Source of the DNA: an uncultured Clostridia bacterium
GTDB lineage: Bacteria > Bacillota > Clostridia > Oscillospirales > CAG-382
Direction: 5' to 3'
Assembly: GCA_947305675.1 (NCBI GenBank)
Contig: CAMZED010000009.1
Span: 1-26,311, forward strand
Length of the DNA stretch: 26,311 nt
A program made the translations under genes and the position numbers. Below the pieces are notes generated by a model. The model saw nothing but the letters and a program-made list of their open reading frames with translations, had not been told where the DNA came from and made no database searches. The first letter of the stretch is position 1, and each line of letters opens with the position of its first letter. Below, piece after piece: positions 15,348-21,910 of this stretch.

Positions 15348-16910
15348 ATGGATAAGCAAGTTGTAATAATCGGCGCCGGACCCGCCGGGCTTACCGCGGC
15401 GTATAAACTGCTTACCGAAACCGATTATAAACCCCTGATCCTTGAAGAAAGCGATGTTATCGGCGGAATATCGCGCACGGTGAACGTAGGCGGCGACAGG
15501 ATGGATATCGGAGGGCACCGCTTTTTCTCGAAAAACGACGAGGTGATGGATTTCTGGCGCGGGCTTATGCCGGTGCAGGGCTCCCCCGCGATGGACGACA
15601 AAATCCTCGGCAGGGAAAAGCCTTTGGCGCCGAACGGTCCCGATCCCGAAAAAGAGGACCGTGTAATGCTTATCCGCGACAGAGTATCGCGCATATATTT
15701 TCTTAAACACTTCTTCGACTACCCAATATCGCTCAGCGGTTCTACCATAAAAAACATGGGATTCGGCAGGACGTTGAAAGCCGGATTCGGCTATATGAAA
15801 GCGATGGCGGTCAAAAAGCCCGAAGATTCTTTGGAGAATTTTTACATCAACCGCTTCGGACGTCCGCTTTACGAGATGTTCTTCGAGGATTACACCGCAA
15901 AAGTCTGGGGCATCAGCCCCAAAGAGATATCCGCCGACTGGGGCGCCCAGAGAGTAAAAGGGCTTTCGCTTCGCAAAGCCGTCGCGGCGATGCTTAAAAA
16001 GCCGTTCCAAAGCAAAAAAAGCATCGAGCAGAAAAACGTCGAAACTTCGCTGATCGAGCAGTTCATCTATCCCAAAAAAGGTCCCGGACAGCTTTGGGAA
16101 ACGCTTGCCGAGGAGGTAAAAAAACTCGGCGGAATCATCGAAATGAACGTAAAAGTGCGCGAGCTTATCACCGAAAACGGCAGGATAGTCAAGGCGATTG
16201 CCGAAAAAGATGGGCGCGACGTTGAATATACCGGCGAAGAGTTTATTTCCACCATGCCGATAAAAGATCTTGTCGCCGGGATGAAGGGCGACAAAGTACC
16301 CGAAGAAGTGAAAAAGATCGCTTCGGAACTCCCCTACCGCGATTTTATGACAGTCGGCGTACTGGTCAACAAACTGAAGATCAAAAACACCACCGGACGG
16401 AAAACGCTTGCCGGGCTTGTGCCCGACACCTGGATATATATTCAGGAACGCGACGTCGAGATGGGCAGGCTGCAGATATTCAACAACTGGTCGCCTTATA
16501 TGGTGTCTGATCCCGAAAACACCGTTTGGATCGGGCTGGAATACTTCTGCAACGAGGGCGACGAAATGTGGAATATGCCGGACGGCGAGTTCTGCGATTT
16601 CGCGGTCGGCGAACTTGAAAAGATCGGAATAATCGATTCGGCGGACGTGATAAAAACCAAACGCATAAAGATCAAAAAAGCCTATCCCGCCTATTTCGGC
16701 GTTTATAAAGATTTCGACAAGGTGCGCGAATATCTCGACCTGTTCGAAAACCTTTACTGCATAGGCAGGAACGGGCAGCACCGCTACAACAATATGGACC
16801 ATTCGATGCTGACCGCTTTCGAGGCTGTCGGTTCGATAAAAGCCGGAAAACACGAAAAAGAAAACGTCTGGAACGTCAATACCGAAAAAGAATACCACGA
16901 AAAGAAATAG
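15348..16910 (+). CDS. NAD(P)/FAD-dependent oxidoreductase, UDP-galactopyranose mutase-like
   Basis: This 520-residue flavoprotein belongs to the amine-oxidase/UDP-galactopyranose-mutase-like superfamily. The dinucleotide site is VVIIGAGPAGLTAAYKLL (GAGPAG at 9-14), with an acidic residue ending the second strand (LILEESD). Other marks are IGGHRFFSKNDEV in the fifties and a C-terminal FAD-contacting GRNGQHRYNNMDHSMLTA near 473-490. Relatives are often annotated only as FAD-dependent oxidoreductases and found in polysaccharide loci with GtrA proteins and glycosyltransferases. It follows the gtrA-like gene by one base with an AAAGGAG site and ends at a strong terminator. The exact reaction is unknown; a redox or ring-contracting step on a nucleotide or lipid-linked sugar is plausible. 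Confidence 0.85.
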   Translation: MDKQVVIIGAGPAGLTAAYKLLTETDYKPLILEESDVIGGISRTVNVGGDRMDIGGHRFFSKNDEVMDFWRGLMPVQGSPAMDDKILGREKPLAPNGPDPEKEDRVMLIRDRVSRIYFLKHFFDYPISLSGSTIKNMGFGRTLKAGFGYMKAMAVKKPEDSLENFYINRFGRPLYEMFFEDYTAKVWGISPKEISADWGAQRVKGLSLRKAVAAMLKKPFQSKKSIEQKNVETSLIEQFIYPKKGPGQLWETLAEEVKKLGGIIEMNVKVRELITENGRIVKAIAEKDGRDVEYTGEEFISTMPIKDLVAGMKGDKVPEEVKKIASELPYRDFMTVGVLVNKLKIKNTTGRKTLAGLVPDTWIYIQERDVEMGRLQIFNNWSPYMVSDPENTVWIGLEYFCNEGDEMWNMPDGEFCDFAVGELEKIGIIDSADVIKTKRIKIKKAYPAYFGVYKDFDKVREYLDLFENLYCIGRNGQHRYNNMDHSMLTAFEAVGSIKAGKHEKENVWNVNTEKEYHEKK

Positions 16911-16918
16911 CCGAAAAT

Positions 16919-16948
16919 ACCGTTCTGTACACATCCAGAACGGTTTTT
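16919..16948. terminator. Terminator after the flavoprotein gene, possibly bidirectional
   Basis: A perfect 9-bp stem (16919-16927 with 16936-16944), eight-base loop and TTTTT lie just after the stop on plus. The minus strand has a weaker TATTTT tail, so the convergent rlmH transcript may end here as well. Confidence 0.85.
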
Positions 16949-16960
16949 ATTATTTGCGAT

Positions 16961-17431
16961 TCATTTGTGATATCTGCGGTTTGAATTGATCATACAGGCG
17001 CGGTAAACCTGCTCGGCGAGCATCACGCGGGCGAGCATATGAGGGAACGTCATCGGTGAAAAAGATATTCGTTTGTCGCAGCTGTTTTTAAGGTTTTCGT
17101 CCAGCCCGAAGCTCGAACCGATCAAAAAGCAGACCGGGCGTTCGGAAGCGCCGAGCCGTTCGGCGAACGTTTCGGAATCGATCGTTTTACCCTCGACGCA
17201 CAAAGCGACGGTAAGCGCGCCGGTCGGGATCGCGGTGCGGATCGCCTCCGCTTCGGTTTCGAGCGCCTTTTTTATGAGTTTTTCCGAGCCCTCGCCGTGG
17301 GTGTCGCATTCTTTTATGCAGACCGTGCGGTAATCGCAGAAAGGTTTTATACGGCGGATGTATTCGGATTCGGCGTCGCGGAAGAACCGCTCTTTGAAAT
17401 CTCCGACGTGGATGACCGTAACGCGGTTCAC
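16961..17431 (-). CDS. rlmH: 23S rRNA (pseudouridine1915-N3)-methyltransferase RlmH
   Basis: RlmH is a SPOUT-class methyltransferase that methylates pseudouridine 1915 in helix 69 of 23S rRNA on assembled ribosomes, using SAM. The 156-residue length is exact for the family. The knot-forming C-terminal part shows FLIGSSFGLDE (the common form has IGGxxG), LTFPH-like MTFPHMLARVMLAEQVYRA and the conserved terminal YHK. The start is GTG at 17431, overlapping the flavin reductase stop by four bases (GTGA); the N-terminus VTVIHVGDFKE fits other RlmH starts. It is second in a two-gene operon and converges with the flavoprotein gene. Confidence 0.94.
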   Translation of the reverse strand: MNRVTVIHVGDFKERFFRDAESEYIRRIKPFCDYRTVCIKECDTHGEGSEKLIKKALETEAEAIRTAIPTGALTVALCVEGKTIDSETFAERLGASERPVCFLIGSSFGLDENLKNSCDKRISFSPMTFPHMLARVMLAEQVYRACMINSNRRYHK

Positions 17432-18000
17432 TTTTTTGTCCTCTTCTTTCTGACCGAAAAACCGAACCCGCCCAGACGTTTCCCGAGCGCAAAGTAATCA
17501 CCGTGGGCGTATGCGATCAGCCCGGCTTTTTCGAGCATAAGCCTGCCTTTTTCGTCGACAAGCGATTCGTCGCAGGAAACCGCGACTATATCCGCCATGA
17601 AAATATCGTGACTGCCGCTTTCGATCACTTCGAACACGCGGCATTCGAGCGTAAGCGGACATTCGGCGACCGAAGGGCAGGATACCTCGTAAGAGGACTG
17701 CTTCGTGAGCTTCATATCGGCAAATTTATCGCGTTCGGCGCCGGATTTGACGCCGCAGTAATCGAGCGCTTTTACGATCTTTTCGTTCGGAAGGTTAACG
17801 CAGAACTCGCCGCTCCGTTTTATTATTTCGTACGAGGCACGGCTCTTGCGTACCGAAATATAAAGCCGCGGAGGATCTGAAGAAAGAGTTCCGGTCCAGG
17901 CTATGGTGATCAGGTTGTCCTTTTTTCCGTCGGAACAGCTTACCAATACCGCCGGAACGGGAGAAAGCAGAGTTCCGCCCTTCCATTTTATCTTTGCCAT
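17428..18000 (-). CDS. Flavin reductase family protein (FMN-binding split barrel)
   Basis: This 190-residue cytoplasmic protein has the FMN-binding split-barrel fold of flavin reductases such as the FlaRed/DIM6 group. Visible family marks are the strand LSPVPAVLVSC, the FMN-contacting NLITIAWTGTLSSDPPRLYISVRKSRASYEII (an A-W-x-G-x-x-S-x-x-P-P pattern) and GEFCVNLPNEK. Proteins of this kind in anaerobes bind FMN and may reduce it or act as flavoredoxins; the physiological partner is unknown. The ATG at 18000 follows GAGGTGG. It shares an operon and a four-base overlap with rlmH, although no functional link is obvious. Confidence 0.88.
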   Translation of the reverse strand: MAKIKWKGGTLLSPVPAVLVSCSDGKKDNLITIAWTGTLSSDPPRLYISVRKSRASYEIIKRSGEFCVNLPNEKIVKALDYCGVKSGAERDKFADMKLTKQSSYEVSCPSVAECPLTLECRVFEVIESGSHDIFMADIVAVSCDESLVDEKGRLMLEKAGLIAYAHGDYFALGKRLGGFGFSVRKKRTKK

Positions 18001-18027
18001 AAAATACCACCTCGTCGGTTTTTTATT

Positions 18028-18056
18028 ATATTACCACATTAAAACGCTTTTTTCAA
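18028..18056 (-). promoter_or_regulatory. Sigma-A promoter of the flavin reductase-rlmH operon
   Basis: On the minus strand TTGAAA (18051-18056), 17 bp and TAATAT (18028-18033), about 30 bp before the start codon; an overlapping TATAAT (18025-18030) is an alternative -10. Confidence 0.72.
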
Positions 18057-18097
18057 TAGCGGTCAATTACAATATATTCATAAACGGCAATTTTGTA

Positions 18098-18126
18098 TTT
18101 ACTTTTCGGCGGCGGCGATTTATAAT
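18098..18126 (+). promoter_or_regulatory. Probable sigma-A promoter of the GHL10-like lipoprotein gene
   Basis: A perfect TATAAT (18121-18126) lies 17 bp after a TTTACT (18098-18103, four of six consensus bases). The ATG follows at 18159. Confidence 0.6.
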
Positions 18127-18158
18127 AAAAACACCGATTAATTAAAGCGAGGCAGATT

Positions 18159-20771
18159 ATGAGACGAAACAAGATGATCCGCGCATTTTCGGCGATACTT
18201 TCGGCGGCGATGCTGTTTTCCTGCACGCCGGACCCCGGCGCGCCGTCGGCTGAGAGTCGGGATTCATCCGGCGTCAGTCAGGGCGGCGCCTGGACGGCGA
18301 AAGAGACGGTGAATTTCGGTGGAAAAAATTACGATATCGCGGGGTCGAATCATGCCCCCGTTTCCCCGGGGATATATTATTTTGACAGATCCGAAGGCGC
18401 CGTCTCCGCGCCGGAGCAGAGCGGCGATTATACCGATTGCGCCGTCTGCGGCGGGGTGATATGCGCGATATACAAAAACCGCCCGGCGGTGATCCCCGAA
18501 TGCGGGTTCGTCGTTCGGGTATTCGGATCGGGGTTCGAGCGCGAACCGGAAATCGGCGAAAGTATGCGCTATTCGCTCAAAAATCCGCCTTACACGCCCG
18601 AACGTTACGTTAAGATCGGCGGAATAAACATTCCCGTCGGCTATAAAAACGTTGTCCGCATAGACGAAAACACCGGGTTCGTTTTCGATTCGGGATGGTA
18701 TAATTCCACCACGAAAAGCAACCGCCACGGGACCGAGATCGCAGTTGACGCAAGCGGCACGGTCGTTGAAATAAATCCCTCCGGGACCGATGATTCCGGC
18801 GATACTTTTATACCCGAGGGCGGTTTTGTTTTGGCGGCGGGTCAGGGCAGTTCCGTGGAATATTCGCTTAAAGACGTAAAAATCGGCGACAAAGCGGAAT
18901 ATATCGAGGAAAAGCACCTTTATACCCTGCAAAAATTTACGGTCGGTTCCAAAAAGACCGACGGCAGTCGTGCGGACGATTCGCTGCTGTATCTTTCGGG
19001 TGCCGATTACAAATCGACTCCCTCCGGGAACGGGACCGACGTGATCATCGGCGCCGACGGCAGGATCACCGCGGTTTTGAAGAACACCGCCGGGTCGAAC
19101 GCCATACCGCAAGGAGGGCACGCCGTCTGCGCTTCCGGAAAGTTCGCCTCCGCTTTGGCAAACGCCGGGCGGGAAGGCGATATCTGCGTGCTGAACGGCG
19201 CCAAAACGCTTTGCTTTATTACCAACCCGGAGGTTATCGCCGAACGTTACGGAGCGGAGCTTGAAGATCTAAACGCCGATTATCTCAACGCCGTCGGGGA
19301 ACTCCGAAATATCGATTACCGCGCGGCGGCGGTGGATATAATTTCGGCGAAAAACGCGCTTGAAAGATCGAAAAGCGACCCGACGGCGCTGCTGTCGCTC
19401 GGAGAGGCGCTCGATTCGCTGGCGACTTCGCTTATCCCCTGCGTGATCGCCGGCGAACGCGCCGCCTGGGTAACTTTGGGCGAGCTTGACTATTCCGGCA
19501 ACCCTTATCTGCACTATTACGACGACGAATCGGTAAAGCGCACCGTCGCTTACGCCGAAAAACTGAACCTCAACACGCTTATCATCGACAACCTTGCAAG
19601 CGGATATACGGTTTACAGTTCTGAAATAGCGGGCCTTGTCAAAAGCCCGGTGCTCGGCGATTTTGATCTGATCGCTTCGTTTTCGAAAGCCTGCGCCGAA
19701 AAGAACATAAGGCTTATCGTAATGGTTTCGGCGCTTATGAGCGTTTCCGCCGCGACGGATTACCCGGACGAGCATTATATAAACCTTTATTCCGACTGTG
19801 TGATCAGATCCAAAAAAGGCGCGACGGTCGATTCCTATGGGACGAAGGCTCTGGATCCGTCCCGGCCGGAGGTTCGCAAACTTGTCACCGATATGGTAAC
19901 TGAGATCGCCGAAAAATATCCGGGGCTGTACGGCATCCAGACCGATTACATCCGCTATCCCCTGCCGATTTATTATCAGAAGGCGAACTACGAGGATTTC
20001 GGTTACGAAAGTCCCGCGGCGGAAAGTTTTAAAAAACGCTTTGGGATCGATCCTGAAGAACTCGGGATCGACGACAAACTCTGGCCCGAGTGGTGCGCGG
20101 CGCGGCGCGAAGTGATAACGTCGCTTGCAAAGGAAATAAGCGTGGCAATACGCGCCGTCGACCCGGATATCAGCGTAAGCTTCACCTGTTTTTCCGATTA
20201 TAACGACCGGCAGTTATACGTTTATCAGGAGCCGGAAAAATGGGCGCAAAGCGGAATAGCCGACGCGATATATCCCATGATCTATCAAAGTGACACCGAA
20301 AGCCAGCTGAAATACGCGCTGCAGATCGCTGAAGCGGCGGGATCGGCGCGGGTTGTGCTCGGAGTGGGGACTTACGTACGCGCCTCGGAAAAATCGATGG
20401 CGGAACAGCTTTATATGCCCTATGAACTCGGGTATTACGGCGCTTCGACTTTCACACTGCGCTATATCGCCACCTGCGGATACAACGGCGTTTACGAAAA
20501 AGCCTACCGCTTCCCCGCCGAACCGGAGGGAGCGAAAGCGGCGCTGGGATTCCTTTTGGACCGATACGCAAAGCTGACATATATTTTCCCTTCGGACGCG
20601 GGGCTTAAAAACCTGATCGACGTTCTGGAAAAAACCGTCCCGGAGCAGATAAGCGTACAAAAACTGAAAGAATTGCTCGAAACGCTTTCGGAAGACTGCG
20701 AATTCGGCGACGAAAAACTTAAAACCGCGTTTGAACACGATTTGAACTACGCAAAAGGATTATTGAAATAA
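18159..20771 (+). CDS. Large surface lipoprotein with GHL10 (DUF187)-like glycosidase barrel
   Basis: The 870-residue protein is exported and lipid-anchored: a basic start and hydrophobic core end in LFSC (Cys22), followed by a Ser/Gly linker. Residues about 45-360 contain three imperfect repeats that each end in an IPxGG-type turn followed by a strand (VIPECGFVVRVFG, FIPEGGFVLAAG, AIPQGGHAVCASG). Residues about 435-790 look like a GHL10-type TIM barrel: AAWVTLGELDYSG at the first strand, TLIIDNLASG, RLIVMVSALMS, then IQTDYIRYPLP near 595, SFTCFSDYN, DAIYPMIYQSD and a final GYNGVYEKAY. The last 80 residues are helical and charged. The ATG at 18159 has a GCGAGGC site. GHL10 members are predicted to cleave polysaccharides or cell-wall glycans; the true substrate is unproven. 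It ends at a strong bidirectional hairpin. Confidence 0.85.
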   Translation: MRRNKMIRAFSAILSAAMLFSCTPDPGAPSAESRDSSGVSQGGAWTAKETVNFGGKNYDIAGSNHAPVSPGIYYFDRSEGAVSAPEQSGDYTDCAVCGGVICAIYKNRPAVIPECGFVVRVFGSGFEREPEIGESMRYSLKNPPYTPERYVKIGGINIPVGYKNVVRIDENTGFVFDSGWYNSTTKSNRHGTEIAVDASGTVVEINPSGTDDSGDTFIPEGGFVLAAGQGSSVEYSLKDVKIGDKAEYIEEKHLYTLQKFTVGSKKTDGSRADDSLLYLSGADYKSTPSGNGTDVIIGADGRITAVLKNTAGSNAIPQGGHAVCASGKFASALANAGREGDICVLNGAKTLCFITNPEVIAERYGAELEDLNADYLNAVGELRNIDYRAAAVDIISAKNALERSKSDPTALLSLGEALDSLATSLIPCVIAGERAAWVTLGELDYSGNPYLHYYDDESVKRTVAYAEKLNLNTLIIDNLASGYTVYSSEIAGLVKSPVLGDFDLIASFSKACAEKNIRLIVMVSALMSVSAATDYPDEHYINLYSDCVIRSKKGATVDSYGTKALDPSRPEVRKLVTDMVTEIAEKYPGLYGIQTDYIRYPLPIYYQKANYEDFGYESPAAESFKKRFGIDPEELGIDDKLWPEWCAARREVITSLAKEISVAIRAVDPDISVSFTCFSDYNDRQLYVYQEPEKWAQSGIADAIYPMIYQSDTESQLKYALQIAEAAGSARVVLGVGTYVRASEKSMAEQLYMPYELGYYGASTFTLRYIATCGYNGVYEKAYRFPAEPEGAKAALGFLLDRYAKLTYIFPSDAGLKNLIDVLEKTVPEQISVQKLKELLETLSEDCEFGDEKLKTAFEHDLNYAKGLLK

Positions 20772-20809
20772 AGTAAATATCCCCCGCTCTTCGGCGGGGG
20801 ATATTTACT
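20772..20809. terminator. Bidirectional terminator between convergent surface-protein genes
   Basis: A perfect 16-bp inverted repeat (20772-20787 with 20794-20809) with a TCTTCG-type loop sits directly after the lipoprotein stop. Each arm has a GC-rich core next to the loop and an A/T-rich base, so it can stop transcription from both sides. Confidence 0.85.
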
Positions 20810-20833
20810 ATTACGCGGATTTACGCGGATCGT

Positions 20834-21661
20834 TTATTCTATACTGTCGATCCCGCGGCGGCGTTTGGCGAACAGGGCGACTCCCATCGCCAAAGCCGAT
20901 ACCGCCGCCAGAGCAAGCACGGCATAGCTTACGCTTTCATCGCCGGTTTTCGGCGAACGGTTTCCTCCGCTTTGTTCGGCGGTCCCGCTTTCTTCGGAAG
21001 TACCGGATACGTCAGCGGCTCCGCCCGGCGCTTCGCCCGAGGCGGAATAAACCGATATTTCATCGAGAAAAGTCCAGCCGGCGTTTCGGATTACACCTTC
21101 GGCGTCGGTATAACTGACAAGCGCTTTAACGCTGACTTTTACATATCGCCCCGCCACCGGATCGCAGGAAAGAGTCGAAACGTAGGTTTCCGAAGCGCCG
21201 GCGACGTCCTGCTTGGTATTAAGCACGCCTATCTGTTCGTAATCGCCATTGCGCGAATCGGCGACCGAGAACGAAACGCTTTCCGGCGCGAACACCCCGA
21301 CCGAGACTTCGTTTAAATACCCCAGCGAAAACGCGCAAAGATCCTCGTAACGTTTTCCAAGGTCGATTATAACGGTTATCTCTCCGCTCTGATCAAGCGC
21401 CGAACTGTTGAATCCGACGTATGCGCCGCCGGAATAATACCCCGAAGCGCCGGTGTTGAGTTGACCGTGAGCGCCGTCGGTAAGCAGTTTCGGATCGCCG
21501 TCGGGATAAGCCGCCGAAGGACCCGGGAGCAGGCTGTAATCCGCTCCGTTCGATACTATCGACCCGGTTTGCGAATCGGCAAGAACGGTGATCAGCGCCG
21601 CGGTGAGCGCGACAAGCACCGCAAGCAATATAAGTGCGCATACTTTGACATAGGTTGGCAT
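20834..21661 (-). CDS. Sortase-type wall-anchored protein with discoidin-like domain
   Basis: A 275-residue secreted protein. Residues about 5-28 form an uncleaved or late-cleaved signal helix. Residues about 45-210 resemble an F5/8 type C (discoidin) carbohydrate-binding sandwich: KLLTDGAHG, YVGFNSSALD, the VIIDLG strand, AGRYVKVSVKA and the closing GWTFLDEISVY. A Ser/Gly/Glu-rich linker leads to SPKTGDE at 236-242, a hydrophobic helix and an RRRG tail, which is the layout of a sortase signal with SPKTG in place of LPXTG. The ATG at 21661 has an AAGGGAA site. A weak promoter candidate is TTGCAA-17-TCTAAA at 21679-21707. No sortase gene is in the window. Function is probably binding of glycans at the cell surface; this is inferred from the fold-like pattern only. 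Confidence 0.8.
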   Translation of the reverse strand: MPTYVKVCALILLAVLVALTAALITVLADSQTGSIVSNGADYSLLPGPSAAYPDGDPKLLTDGAHGQLNTGASGYYSGGAYVGFNSSALDQSGEITVIIDLGKRYEDLCAFSLGYLNEVSVGVFAPESVSFSVADSRNGDYEQIGVLNTKQDVAGASETYVSTLSCDPVAGRYVKVSVKALVSYTDAEGVIRNAGWTFLDEISVYSASGEAPGGAADVSGTSEESGTAEQSGGNRSPKTGDESVSYAVLALAAVSALAMGVALFAKRRRGIDSIE

Positions 21662-21730
21662 ATATTTTCCCTTTCTTTTTTAGAAATTCCGCTATTAATA
21701 TTTGCAAAAAGCGGAAAGATATACCGAAAC

Positions 21731-21758
21731 AAAAAAACCGCTCCGTTTCCGGAGCGGT
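21731..21758 (-). terminator. Terminator of the Cys-rich micropeptide gene
   Basis: On the minus strand an 8-bp GC-rich stem (21737-21744 with 21751-21758) with a six-base loop is followed by seven T. It lies 11 bp after the micropeptide stop codon and separates it from the sortase-anchored protein gene. Confidence 0.9.
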
Positions 21759-21769
21759 CGTGTTTCGCC

Positions 21770-21859
21770 TCAGCCGCAGCAGCAGCAGATAATAATGGCG
21801 ATAAGGATTATGATCCAGCAACTGTTGTTGTTGCCGAAGATGTTGTCGAAGCAGCCCAT
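21770..21859 (-). CDS. 29-residue Cys-rich membrane micropeptide
   Basis: A short gene reads ATG at 21859 to TGA at 21770. It encodes 29 residues: a polar head with MGCFDNIFGNNNSCW, a run of about ten Ile/Leu/Ala residues long enough to enter a membrane, and a CCCCG end. It has a strong GGGAGG ribosome site eight bases upstream and a canonical terminator 11 bp downstream, which argues strongly that it is a real gene. It resembles, in layout only, the short hydrophobic Gly/Cys-ended proteins seen in Clostridia and the small YjcZ-type sporulation proteins of Bacillus. No clear promoter lies in the 51 bp upstream, so it may be transcribed with the SGNH/dockerin/SLH gene. Six cysteines in all could bind metal, carry lipid or form disulfides. 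Function unknown. Confidence 0.8.
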   Translation of the reverse strand: MGCFDNIFGNNNSCWIIILIAIIICCCCG

Positions 21860-21910
21860 TGCTAATCCTCCCTTCACTAATGGCAGAATATGTGACAAGG
21901 GCTTTAAATG

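Noticed and set aside
15294..16934. A 546-codon minus-strand reading frame
   Set aside because: It covers the flavoprotein gene in antisense. The plus strand has GAGPAG, a ribosome site and operon context; the antisense frame is a by-product of codon bias.
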